NCBI RefSeq assembly: GCF_012912005.1
Contig: NZ_JABBEA010000027.1
Span: forward strand, 1 to 43,700
Length of the DNA stretch: 43,700 nt
Direction: 5' to 3'
Origin: Paenibacillus sp. SZ31
GTDB taxonomy: Bacteria; Bacillota; Bacilli; Paenibacillales; Paenibacillaceae
Part shown: piece after piece, positions 32,761 through 41,077 of the stretch
Numbering within the stretch: position 1 is the first letter of the stretch
Layout of the letters: each line of letters begins with the position of its first letter
Made by a program: the position numbers and the translations under genes
Notes under the pieces: generated by a model
Database searches by the model: none
Seen by the model: only the letters and a program-made list of their open reading frames with translations
What the model was told of the DNA's origin: nothing

Positions 32761-34989
32761 TTATTCGATCTGAAAACTAGGAATTTTTTCGTAGCTCTTC
32801 TTCATTTTGTCGTAGCTTAGCTTCAGCCGTTCACTATACTGCACCTGCTCCCAAGGCTGCCAGCTATATACCGGCAATGTCTTCAGGTCCAGAGTTGTCT
32901 GTTCACCCCCAGGCCAAGATACCTTCTTCGTGGCACGGTCCGTTAACCATGGAATGAGGGTAATGCCTTCCACAGCAACTGTGGAGAACTCACGTCCATT
33001 CTTGAGCGGTTCATAATCGATCGCTTGCAGCGAACTCGGATCACCAAACCCGAGCAGCATCCAGGGAATTCGCATCTCCACTTGATTGCCATTATACTGC
33101 CATGCCGTTAATGAATCCGTATCAGGTTGGCCGGGAGCCGTCGTTCCTCGCTTCAATGTTCCGACCTTTTCATTCATGAACGGTTGAGCAGATCGGGTAT
33201 CCGGCGGTGTCATCCTCAGGCTGACTGCCAGATTCCATGGGTGGAACGGATTATCTGCGGAATCTGACTGCTGATCTGGCAGCATATCGTATCCTTCTTT
33301 GCCGTACAGACGCTGATTAAAGTCATAATCTTTGGCGATCTCCACCTGTGATTCTTCATCCTGCCCCAGTGTAATCACTGTCTCAAGACCATCACTGAGC
33401 GTCCGGCCCGGGAGTAACTTATCTGGTTGACTGCCTCCAGCAAGTGTATCTGTGCCAATTCGCAGCAATGTCTTCTCCGGGTCAAAAGGTTGATCCAAGG
33501 TCAATCCAATATACAGATAGGCTTCATCATGGGTCATCTTCATCTCCTGAATGCCGTCCACTTGGCCCTGCCAGGTAGTAACTTCTTCATCCTTCAGATC
33601 ATCCCAGTCATCTAGTGTGCCATCGATGGTTAACTGTTCCTGTTTACCAGGGTCCATGGCAAGCAGACCAAACATCTTCTCGTTCGTCAGCACGTTCAGC
33701 CAATATGCACGGCGATCAGCGGGGATTTCCAGTGGCATCGTGTTCCATGTTTTTTTGAACCACTCATCCTGCCACATGAACACAATCGCTCCCGAATACC
33801 CTTCATCATAGATATCCTGCGTCAGAGACGCGTCAATATCTCCCTGCTCTACTTCGTTATGTCCACCCTGATTCCGTCCTCCCATACCCAGATGGGAAAT
33901 ACCAAGAGAAGAGGGTACGCCATACTCTGTAATCATTACAGGCATATCGGAAAACTCGGCTTTCAGTTTGCGTAGATAACTTTTATACGTGTTGTACTCA
34001 CCGTTCTCGTCCTTGATCGTTTGGAGTGTTTTATCAATATGGAACAGATCCGGGTAATACGGGTACACATGGTAGGCTGCAAAATATCCACCATCCCACG
34101 CCTCAGGCTGAATATGACGGGCATCCACACTCACGAGATCCTCTTCATACAGCGGCTCCCCGGGATGATCCAGCACATCGGTCGTTACCCAGTTGGTGAA
34201 GGTCATCGGATGCTCCCACCCGTACTTCTTCTCCAGGACCGCCGTATGATCCAGCAGCTCTGCGAGCCAGTTCTCGAACGGTGATGCTTCTGGACTCGCC
34301 GAGAAATGAACTCCCTTGTACTGCGGTACGTCCGCATGTTTTGAGTTCGTGTTGTCTACCATCGCCGGGTCCCATTCCGTACCCACATGCCAGGCCATCA
34401 GGTATTTTCCTGCATTCGTCTTGTATTTGCCGCTGGACTCTCCCTGCTTGGCAGGAATGTCCGCATCGCCATAGACAGCAGATACGGCCTTTTCAATCTC
34501 CTGCTTGAACGTCTGCTCAATATGGGCCGCATAGGCATCCTGCTTCTCAATCAACTCTTCTTCAGGTGACCATATGCCCTGTATAAAATATAACGGTTGC
34601 TCCCGGCCGCGGTTATATTCGACCAATGCGGAGTAGAAAATCGGTTCGTGAACCGTGTATACCCGGATTACATTAGCTCCCAGATCCTCGATCTGCTGGA
34701 ACCACCGCAAGTAATCCTCTTTGGTCAGCGGGAATTCTCCCGGGTAATGCCCCGGTGAAGTTGCGCCCAGGTTGACACCTTTGACGAACATCTCCCTCCA
34801 CGTTCCATCTGGCCCGTATTCCATGAACCGGTCTCCATCGGTCTTGAATTTCATCTCCGTGCCGTTCTCCGCTGTGTACGTAACGAGCTTGGGTTGCATA
34901 TAGTGCCATCCGGCAAATATCCCACCGGTCACCACCACTGCTCCTGTCAACACCGTTAATAGCCAGCGTCTTCGTCTTTGTCTGCTCAT
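32761..34989 (-). CDS. Membrane-anchored glycoside-hydrolase-like protein with CBM9-like tail
   Basis: A 742-residue protein. A basic N-terminus and membrane helix (9-28) are followed by an extracytoplasmic clan GH-A-like barrel (about 60-430). FVKGVNLGATSPGHYPGEF and LGANVIRVYTVHEP are typical of the first strands. The likely acid/base Glu is in WHVGTEWDP and the nucleophile Glu in MITEYGVPSS. Residues 455-740 resemble a CBM9/DOMON-type carbohydrate-binding module (LTIDGTLDDWDDL, AYLYIGLTLDQP, VEMRIPWMLLGFG). It is the first gene of the exopolysaccharide locus. Synthase operons commonly carry a hydrolase that trims the polymer (BcsZ-type), which is my proposed role. The ribosome site AGAGGTGAG is rather far (14 bases) from ATG 34989. 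Confidence 0.75.
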   Translation of the reverse strand: MSRQRRRRWLLTVLTGAVVVTGGIFAGWHYMQPKLVTYTAENGTEMKFKTDGDRFMEYGPDGTWREMFVKGVNLGATSPGHYPGEFPLTKEDYLRWFQQIEDLGANVIRVYTVHEPIFYSALVEYNRGREQPLYFIQGIWSPEEELIEKQDAYAAHIEQTFKQEIEKAVSAVYGDADIPAKQGESSGKYKTNAGKYLMAWHVGTEWDPAMVDNTNSKHADVPQYKGVHFSASPEASPFENWLAELLDHTAVLEKKYGWEHPMTFTNWVTTDVLDHPGEPLYEEDLVSVDARHIQPEAWDGGYFAAYHVYPYYPDLFHIDKTLQTIKDENGEYNTYKSYLRKLKAEFSDMPVMITEYGVPSSLGISHLGMGGRNQGGHNEVEQGDIDASLTQDIYDEGYSGAIVFMWQDEWFKKTWNTMPLEIPADRRAYWLNVLTNEKMFGLLAMDPGKQEQLTIDGTLDDWDDLKDEEVTTWQGQVDGIQEMKMTHDEAYLYIGLTLDQPFDPEKTLLRIGTDTLAGGSQPDKLLPGRTLSDGLETVITLGQDEESQVEIAKDYDFNQRLYGKEGYDMLPDQQSDSADNPFHPWNLAVSLRMTPPDTRSAQPFMNEKVGTLKRGTTAPGQPDTDSLTAWQYNGNQVEMRIPWMLLGFGDPSSLQAIDYEPLKNGREFSTVAVEGITLIPWLTDRATKKVSWPGGEQTTLDLKTLPVYSWQPWEQVQYSERLKLSYDKMKKSYEKIPSFQIE

Positions 34990-35700
34990 GTCTTTAGATT
35001 GCTCACCTCTCTAATATGCATCCTGCTTCAACATCGAATGGTCCAACGTGAAGTTTACGAATCTTTCCGCTTCGGATGTCCGCTTGGTAGAGATGTCAGC
35101 GGTGTAGTTCTCACTATAGCGCTAAGACTCTGCATTTGTAACTAGGCTGATGGAAGCAAACATGAAATGGAACATTCTGCCCATAATTCGTAAAAAGAGC
35201 CATCAACTAGCACCGGGATGCCTCTCGGACATGTCTGATTCCCGAACACTAATATCTACTGGAATCGCATGGTTTGGATACCCTGCTGATCTTGCAATTC
35301 TGGAACCTTTATTGTTATGTGCAACGCGGGTACAGGCAACGTTTGCCGTTTGAACACATACCCCATTAAACGCGAGTCATATTTTAAAGTTGCGGCCTAT
35401 TTTACAGTATTAACCATAAAGATTACAAAATTGATACTATAGTCCGATAACGCATCAGCGATATTCCGCGTCACATCAAGGTTTTCTGAAAAATGCAGAA
35501 AATCAAAAAAGGACGTCAGTCCCCCTCCATAGGACTGTGCCCATTTATAAACCTTTTACAAAAAGCTAAATGAACTCCCGGTCATCACCCAGAGGTCACA
35601 GATCTCTCACATTAAATGTAAAAAAGCACATCTTATTTCCTAATTTCTGCCTCTAATATGGCGAACCACTAATTGTGTCCAATTTGCAAAATAATTCCGG
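34990..35700. other. Long intergenic region before the exopolysaccharide locus and uvrX
   Basis: About 710 bases between divergent units. It should hold the exopolysaccharide promoter and perhaps a long leader. I see small hairpins (for example GGCAA-ACG-TTGCC near 35336 and GATTCC-N17-GGGAATC near 35240-35270 on the minus strand), but no known riboswitch consensus and no convincing gene. Confidence 0.45.
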
Positions 35701-35729
35701 TTGCTGCATTTCGAATTGTCGGATATGCT
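35701..35729 (+). promoter_or_regulatory. Promoter of uvrX-yolD
   Basis: TTGCTG (35701-35706), 17 bp, TATGCT (35724-35729). The LexA box begins 10 bases downstream, over the expected start site. Confidence 0.5.
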
Positions 35730-35738
35730 TATAAAACA

Positions 35739-35752
35739 GGAACACTTGTTCC
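35739..35752 (+). promoter_or_regulatory. LexA (SOS) box
   Basis: GGAACACTTGTTCC contains GAAC-N4-GTTC, the Gram-positive LexA/DinR core. It lies 95 bases upstream of uvrX. Confidence 0.85.
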
Positions 35753-35846
35753 ATACTGTAAATGAACTGTTAAATATCGATGTTAAAATGGACATAATCG
35801 ACGCTTAACAGATGAGCACAGCATCACGGATAAGGAGAGAAGTCTT

Positions 35847-37091
35847 ATGCCCCGCCAAGACAGACGTATCATCATGCTGGCCGACTGCCAGTCATTCTAT
35901 GCCAGTGTGGAGAAGTCTGCACATCCCGAATACAAGGACCGCCCCCTCGTTGTCGCGGGAGATCCGGCGCGCCGTTCGGGTATTATTCTTGCGGCCTGTC
36001 CACTCGCCAAATCCTATGGAATCACGACAGCAGAACGACTGGGCGAAGCGCTCGCCAAATGTCCGGATGTTGTTGTCGTTCGTCCCCGGATGGCCGAGTA
36101 CATTCGGGTGTCCCTTCATATTACGCGCATCCTTCAGTCTTACACCGATCTGGTGGAGCCCTATAGTATTGATGAACAGTTTCTCGATGTCACCGGAAGC
36201 CTGGATCTGTTCGGCAGTCCCGAGACGATTGCTCGCAGCATTCAATCCAGAGTGATGGATGAGACGGGTGTGTACATTCGAATCGGTATCAGTGATACCA
36301 AGGTCGTCAGTAAGATGGCTTGTGACCTGTATGCCAAAAAAGTCCCTGGTGGCATCTGCACGTTGCCTCGCAAAGATCTGCCGTCCACCATCTGGAAGAA
36401 GCCTGTGCGAGACATGTTCATGGTTGGTTCCCGCATGGCGCAGCATCTCTACAAGATGGGAGTCCATACGATTGGTGATCTGGCTCAGACTCCACTGTCC
36501 CGGCTGAGAGAACGTTGGGGTGTGAATGGCGAGGTACTGTGGCGTATCGCCCGCGGTATTGACGATTCCCCGGTCAAACCCGGGACATATGCTCATCAGC
36601 AGCAGGGTATCGGACATCAGATGACACTGCCCCGGGACTATGACTCCTGGGAAGATATCAAGGTGGTACTCCTCGAACTGGCGGAACTCGTCAGTCGACG
36701 TTCCCGGGACAAATCACTCATGGGTCATGTGGTCTCTGTTGGCTGTCGCGGACAGGATTATGATCGGCCTACCGGTTTTTCCCGCCAGATGAAGGTGAAT
36801 GAACCCACCAACATTACGGATGAAGTATATGATGCGGCAGCAGCTCTGTTCCTGCGCCATTGGGACGGATTACCCATCCGCCGCATCAGCGTATCATTGA
36901 CCGGACTTGTGCCTGATTCCGAAGTGCAGCTATCCTGGTTCGATGACCGTGAACGTAAAAGAGAATTGGAACGTGCCACGGATGATATCAAACGCAGGTA
37001 CGGAGATACCGCCATCATGCGGGCATCCTCCCTCTGCTCGTCCGCCCAGGCACAGGAACGTTCTCATAAAATTGGAGGTCATTATAAATGA
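35847..37091 (+). CDS. uvrX: Y-family DNA polymerase, UvrX/YqjW type
   Basis: A 414-residue translesion polymerase (ImpB/MucB/SamB group). AAGGAGAG lies 8 bases before ATG 35847. Palm motifs are present: MLADCQSFYASVEK (residues 10-23) with the first metal-binding Asp, and YSIDEQFLDVTG (about 107-118) with the second Asp-Glu pair. A helix-hairpin-helix (MGVHTIGDLAQTPLSRLRER) and the little-finger domain follow. It copies past DNA lesions during SOS. The LexA box upstream predicts SOS induction. The stop overlaps the YolD-like start by 4 bases (ATGA), the usual uvrX-yolD arrangement. Confidence 0.9.
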   Translation: MPRQDRRIIMLADCQSFYASVEKSAHPEYKDRPLVVAGDPARRSGIILAACPLAKSYGITTAERLGEALAKCPDVVVVRPRMAEYIRVSLHITRILQSYTDLVEPYSIDEQFLDVTGSLDLFGSPETIARSIQSRVMDETGVYIRIGISDTKVVSKMACDLYAKKVPGGICTLPRKDLPSTIWKKPVRDMFMVGSRMAQHLYKMGVHTIGDLAQTPLSRLRERWGVNGEVLWRIARGIDDSPVKPGTYAHQQQGIGHQMTLPRDYDSWEDIKVVLLELAELVSRRSRDKSLMGHVVSVGCRGQDYDRPTGFSRQMKVNEPTNITDEVYDAAAALFLRHWDGLPIRRISVSLTGLVPDSEVQLSWFDDRERKRELERATDDIKRRYGDTAIMRASSLCSSAQAQERSHKIGGHYK

Positions 37092-37429
37092 GTAAGAAAT
37101 TGCAGCAAAACGGTATCTTCGAGTCCTCACGCATGATGCTCCCCGAACACCGGGAAGCCTATATTATTCATCAGGAACAACTCGCTCCTCGCACCCGCCC
37201 ATCTCTGGATGCCCAGGCCGCGGAAGAAATGTCCCGTCTGCTCAGCAACTCGATGATGCTTGGAGATAGGGTCACCATTGCCGTGTTTCACGAACATGAC
37301 GATATCCGTTACACGGGGCAGGTGCTTCGACTGGACCGTCCTGCCCGTACCCTCCGACTGCTGATGGAGAGCGGGTCCCGGGATATTCAGATGAACCTCA
37401 TTACAGATGTGGCGCTAGCCAATGAATGA
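37088..37429 (+). CDS. YolD-like protein
   Basis: A 113-residue protein of the YolD/YqjX family: N-terminal MMLPEHREAYIIHQEQ, central LLSNSMMLGDRVTIAVFHEHD, C-terminal TGQVLRLDRPARTLRLL and LITDVALANE. Members are almost always encoded directly after a UvrX-type polymerase and are thought to act as its accessory subunit, similar in place to UmuD. Translation is coupled to uvrX by the 4-base overlap; GGAGG lies 11 bases before the ATG. Confidence 0.88.
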   Translation: MSKKLQQNGIFESSRMMLPEHREAYIIHQEQLAPRTRPSLDAQAAEEMSRLLSNSMMLGDRVTIAVFHEHDDIRYTGQVLRLDRPARTLRLLMESGSRDIQMNLITDVALANE

Positions 37430-37531
37430 AGGCGTATATACCCACCCGATGTTGTGGATGTGCCATGATAGGTGCATCATTGCCGTTGCCATGCAGGACT
37501 GTCTTCCTACACTCCCTGGTGAATACCAAAA

Positions 37532-37608
37532 GTAGCCGACGAGACATATCCAGACCATTCACTTCGTTCTAAAGAAGCAAAATATCAGATACGTGATTCA
37601 TCGGCTAC
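37532..37608. other. Long-range inverted repeat between convergent genes
   Basis: GTAGCCGACGA and TCATCGGCTAC pair at 10 of 11 positions across a 55-base loop that contains its own CTTC/GAAG hairpin. No good T run follows, so a terminator role for yolD or glsA is uncertain. Confidence 0.4.
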
Positions 37609-37642
37609 ATATGAGGGTATAGTTTCTTTTTCAGAAAACTTT

Positions 37643-38584
37643 TTAGAAAAAGCTCCAGTCGAATTCCTTGGACAGACGTTCGAGCAGATGCACGCCGGCA
37701 ATACTATTGCCTTTGCGATTCAAAGCCGGGCCAACAAGACCAATACCGAATTGTCCCGGTACAAGGGTCAAAATCCCTCCGGATACACCGCTCTTGGCGG
37801 GCAAACCGACTTCGATGGCAAATTCGCCTGACGCATTGTACATACCGCAGGTCGTCATAAAGGTTTTCGCAATCTGTACATAACGGCGAGGAATGAGCTC
37901 GTTGCCCGTAATCGGATCTGTTCCATCATACGCCAGAACGAGTGACATTCGCGCCAGATCTGCACAGGTGACTTCAATGGAGCAATGACGGAAATACACG
38001 GCAAGTACATCCTCCACGTCATCCTTGATCACACCATTATGCTTCAGAAAATAACCAAGCGAACGGTTCAAGTGACCGCTCTCCGATTCGGACTCGAATA
38101 CCGCTTCGTTATAGCCCAGCTGATCATTATTCGCCAGCTTGCGGAAAAACTCCAGAATGCGTCGTGATTTCTCTTCCTTACAATCTCCTGCAATAAGGGA
38201 GGAAACCGTAATCGCACCCGCATTGATCAACGGATTGAACGGGATTCCGGGTTCAACCAATTCAAGCTTGATCATCGAATCGTAATCGTCGCCTGTAGGT
38301 TCTTTTCCTACATTAAAGAAGACCGCTTCTTCCCCATGATCCATAAGGGCTAGAATAAGGGTAAATACTTTAGAGATACTTTGCATCGTAAACGGGACAC
38401 CGCAATCCCCAGCCGACACATGGTTCCCTTCGGCGTCCATGATATGTATACCAAGCTCATCCTGAGAGGCTTTGACAAGCTCCGGGATATAAGAAGCCAC
38501 TTTACCCTGTCCGGTGTGCAGACGACTGGTCTCCAGCCACTCCGGCAGTAACGCATTCAGACGTTCCATGGTTGAATTGCTCAT
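37643..38584 (-). CDS. glsA: Glutaminase A
   Basis: A 313-residue serine-dependent beta-lactamase-fold enzyme that hydrolyses glutamine to glutamate and ammonia in the cytosol. The catalytic Ser-x-x-Lys is S69-ISK-72 in MQSISKVFTLILALMD. Other family blocks are GKVASYIPEL, PFNPLINAGAITVSSL, CGMYNASGEFAIEVGLPAKS, and GVSGGILTLVPGQFGIG. Length is normal (about 310). GGAGGAG lies 8 bases before ATG 38584. It is a single gene with no clear partner; upstream are a MITE-like element and a structured hairpin. Confidence 0.95.
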   Translation of the reverse strand: MSNSTMERLNALLPEWLETSRLHTGQGKVASYIPELVKASQDELGIHIMDAEGNHVSAGDCGVPFTMQSISKVFTLILALMDHGEEAVFFNVGKEPTGDDYDSMIKLELVEPGIPFNPLINAGAITVSSLIAGDCKEEKSRRILEFFRKLANNDQLGYNEAVFESESESGHLNRSLGYFLKHNGVIKDDVEDVLAVYFRHCSIEVTCADLARMSLVLAYDGTDPITGNELIPRRYVQIAKTFMTTCGMYNASGEFAIEVGLPAKSGVSGGILTLVPGQFGIGLVGPALNRKGNSIAGVHLLERLSKEFDWSFF

Positions 38585-38616
38585 ATGTCATCTCCTCCAC
38601 ATCTCTATATTTGCCT

Positions 38617-38781
38617 GTTCAAAAAGTCTGGTTTTCAGTACCGAGAAGATGGAATAAAGCTAGAAATGGAGTAGCGGAGCGTAGGGAAACTACGTGAGCA
38701 ACGGACATTTCGGCTGAATTTCATCTTCGATGCTGATGATGCCGCAGGCATGATTCGTAATCAAAAGTGGACTTTTTGAAC
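38617..38781. repeat. 165-bp MITE-like element
   Basis: Perfect 12-bp terminal inverted repeats GTTCAAAAAGTC / GACTTTTTGAAC, extended imperfectly inward (TGGTTTT / AAAAGTGG). The interior has no gene; it includes GAAGATG / CATCTTC arms and GTAGCGGAGCGTAG followed by ACTACGTGAGC. It sits in the glsA upstream region. Confidence 0.6.
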
Positions 38782-38794
38782 TACCTCTATATAA

Positions 38795-38881
38795 GCATCT
38801 TGCATGAAATGTACATGGGTGAACCCATGCACCATGATGATACTGAGTTCCATCCGTCTCATGCAAGATGCCCTATATATC
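38795..38881. terminator. Nested hairpin structure after GNAT gene
   Basis: Perfect 13-bp outer stem GCATCTTGCATGA / TCATGCAAGATGC encloses a second perfect hairpin CATGGGT-GA-ACCCATG (38814-38829). It lies 24 bases beyond the GNAT stop codon on the minus strand and probably ends that transcript. Confidence 0.55.
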
Positions 38882-38904
38882 TGATTACCCTCAGAACAGT
38901 TCGT

Positions 38905-39387
38905 TTATCGCTTCATTTGAAGATTTAACTCCAAGATCTCACCAGGAAGACCATCGTAATCGCCTGTCCAGGTGGATACAAAGTTCTGTCTGGTTAAGAT
39001 CTGGCGGGAAGCAGCGTTAGCTGGATCGATAACTGCATAGAGCGATCCAATCCCTGCGGCTTGTGCCTGGATAATCAACCGTGATGCTATGGATGTGCCC
39101 TGCCCTTTGCCCCAATGTTCAGGCAGGATCATATAACCTATCTCAGCTCGGGTCGGGTCTGCCTGATCCGGAATCAATTTGGCATACGCCACACCGGCGC
39201 CATCTTCATTAAATACCCGGTAATGCCCACAAGTGGAACGCTCATTAAAATCAAGCATGGACTCGAATTGTGATCTCGCCTCTTGCTCCGGTAGTGCACG
39301 TTCTGTAATCTGTTTCATTACTTCCATATTGGAAACCAATGCATAATAATCATCAAAATCAGGTTGTGTGTATTTAATGAAATTCAT
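38905..39387 (-). CDS. GNAT family N-acetyltransferase
   Basis: A 160-residue acetyltransferase. ATG 39387 is chosen because GAGGAGG lies 7 bases before it; in-frame codons further upstream lack a ribosome site. The acetyl-CoA loop is ILPEHWGKGQGTSIASRLI (about residues 95-113), and the late block is AVIDPANAASRQILTRQNFV. It is close to RimJ/RimL-like proteins, which acetylate protein N-termini or small amines; the substrate cannot be read. It is monocistronic, with the hairpin at 38795-38881 behind it. Confidence 0.85.
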   Translation of the reverse strand: MNFIKYTQPDFDDYYALVSNMEVMKQITERALPEQEARSQFESMLDFNERSTCGHYRVFNEDGAGVAYAKLIPDQADPTRAEIGYMILPEHWGKGQGTSIASRLIIQAQAAGIGSLYAVIDPANAASRQILTRQNFVSTWTGDYDGLPGEILELNLQMKR

Positions 39388-39555
39388 GATATGCCTCCTC
39401 TGGGGTACATAACTTGGTCTTAGTCTTGTTGGATTCACCTAGAGTATAACAGAAGCGAATGATGGAATGCACACAAGGCACCACGCTCGCTGGCAGCCGG
39501 ATAGTCCGATAGGCCAACAGGCCGGCCGGCAATCTGGCAACAGTAGATACCAAAA

Positions 39556-39578
39556 AGCGGCCTCGTCTGGAGACCGCT
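39556..39578 (-). terminator. Terminator of the OFA transporter gene
   Basis: AGCGGTCTC / GAGGCCGCT stem (one mismatch) with TTTTT on the minus strand. It lies 64 bases beyond the stop. Confidence 0.7.
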
Positions 39579-39641
39579 CTGTTTTCAATTACTTTTTAAG
39601 ATGAAGAAATATCCTCAGCTCCGTACTTCCAGTGCATGTTG

Positions 39642-40937
39642 TTAGCTTGCCCGTGATGAAGGGTTAAGGTTCATCTGTTTTTCACGTTGACGTGCACGAC
39701 GACCTTGACCTGGAGGGGTAATGATCAGTGCGAGCAACAGCGAGACAGCGCAGAGTACAGCAATCACAATGAAGGTTAGATGGAATCCGCCCAGCAGGGC
39801 GCTGATGAATGATCCAGCCAAAGCACCAAATCCAAATCCCTGATAGATCACGCCATAGTTTTTGCTCTGATTTTTCAGTCCGAAGTAATCGGCCACAATT
39901 GCCGGGAATACCGTAATGTTACCACCGAAGCAGAATGCAATAGCCGCTACACAGGCGAAGAAGATCCCGAAGGTCAGTGGAACCAGACTAAGTGTCATGA
40001 CAGCTACGGCTGTAACCAGCAGCGCACCAGCGATGACCTTCATTCGTCCTACTTTATCCGACAGCGCACCAAGAATAATACGTCCTGCCGTGTTAAAGAT
40101 CGCAACCATGGCTACCGCATTCGCAGCTGTAGCTACATCAAGTCCAGCCAGCTGTACACCGATATCTTTGACAATACCGATCAGATATAGGCCACTCATA
40201 CACGCCGTGAAGAAAATAACGAACAGCATATACGCTTCTTTCGTGCGCAGCATCTCTTTCACCGTGTAGTCATGACGTGCTACGACTTGTTTTGATCCTT
40301 CCTTGCTTGCCGGAGCCTGTTCACGAACAACAGCTTCACGGATCAGGAATGATCCCGCAACCACCAGAACAAGAACGATAATACCCCAGTACATAAATGC
40401 CTGAGCAGGACCAACGGCACCAATCAATGCCGAGTTCACATATTTGAACAATAGACTACCGGTACCGAAGGCGCCGACCGAGATCCCCGAGATCAGACCT
40501 TTACGCTCCGGGAACCACTTGATCAGATTAGACAGCGACGTAATATACGCCGTACCATCTGCAAAACCAACGACAAATCCAGCCAAAATGTACAGCAGTG
40601 TTAGCGAAGTGACTTGGGAACTCAGAATAAGACCCAACCCAAGCACAACCCCGGCTACACGGATCAGGCGCTGAAGACCCCAACGTTCCTGCAACCGTCC
40701 TGCAAACAATGTGGCAAATGCCAAAGCAAAACTGGTAATTGAAAAAGTTATCGCGACCGAGCTGACGTCCCATCCGAAACGATCAGACAGCGGTTGATTA
40801 AATAAACTCCAAGTATAGATGGTTCCAAGACCCATTTGTACAATGATGGTCCCCAAAACAATAAGCCAGCGGTTCATTTTTGTAGGTGCAAATGTTGATT
40901 CAGGTGTTGATGAAGCTGATGAAATTGCTGCTTTCAT
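39642..40937 (-). CDS. OFA-family MFS transporter, YhjX-like
   Basis: A 431-residue permease with 12 predicted helices and AAAGGGGAG before ATG 40937. GLGTIYTWSLFNQPLSDRFG in helix 1, FAGRLQERWGLQRLIRVAG between helices 2 and 3, and GFADGTAYITSLSNLIKWFP plus ERKGLISGISVGAFGTGSLL are typical of the oxalate/formate antiporter (OFA) family. E. coli YhjX, a pyruvate-induced member, is controlled by the LytS/LytTR-type YpdA/YpdB pair. The adjacent LytS/LytTR genes and the operator at 41026-41077 point to the same logic here, with pyruvate or a related acid as candidate substrate. Confidence 0.85.
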   Translation of the reverse strand: MKAAISSASSTPESTFAPTKMNRWLIVLGTIIVQMGLGTIYTWSLFNQPLSDRFGWDVSSVAITFSITSFALAFATLFAGRLQERWGLQRLIRVAGVVLGLGLILSSQVTSLTLLYILAGFVVGFADGTAYITSLSNLIKWFPERKGLISGISVGAFGTGSLLFKYVNSALIGAVGPAQAFMYWGIIVLVLVVAGSFLIREAVVREQAPASKEGSKQVVARHDYTVKEMLRTKEAYMLFVIFFTACMSGLYLIGIVKDIGVQLAGLDVATAANAVAMVAIFNTAGRIILGALSDKVGRMKVIAGALLVTAVAVMTLSLVPLTFGIFFACVAAIAFCFGGNITVFPAIVADYFGLKNQSKNYGVIYQGFGFGALAGSFISALLGGFHLTFIVIAVLCAVSLLLALIITPPGQGRRARQREKQMNLNPSSRAS

Positions 40938-40987
40938 CGTGATCTCCCCTTTGCCGATGTCATATACATGAATGCGTTCACAAGCTA

Positions 40988-40993
40988 ATCATA
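40988..40993 (-). promoter_or_regulatory. -10 box of the OFA transporter promoter
   Basis: TATGAT on the minus strand. At 17 bp upstream the sequence is GGTGTA, a poor -35 box, as expected for a promoter that needs an activator. The nearest operator box begins about 10 bases before that position. Confidence 0.45.
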
Positions 40994-41025
40994 CATGAAA
41001 GGGGATTCATTACACCGTTTTGAGC

Positions 41026-41077
41026 ATGAGTTGCATCAGATGCGGAATGAAATGCTTCTAGATGCGCATGAGTTGCC
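41026..41077 (-). promoter_or_regulatory. LytTR-type operator: three 10-bp boxes at 21-bp spacing
   Basis: On the minus strand: GGCAACTCAT (41077-41068), AGCATTTCAT (41056-41047) and TGCAACTCAT (41035-41026), each separated by exactly 11 bases. The spacers also match in part (CGCATCT). The known YpdB site is GGCATTTCAT-N11-GGCATTTCAT. The first box lies inside the 3' end of the LytTR gene itself. Confidence 0.75.

Noticed and set aside
35192..35345. Possible c-di-GMP riboswitch or attenuator before the exopolysaccharide locus
   Set aside because: GGCAAAC is present on the minus strand, but the other conserved GEMM blocks are missing. The terminator-like GAGAGGCATC...GATGGCTCTTTTT pairs poorly.
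35150..35353. A 67-codon plus-strand frame in the long intergenic region
   Set aside because: No ribosome site and no recognisable protein features.
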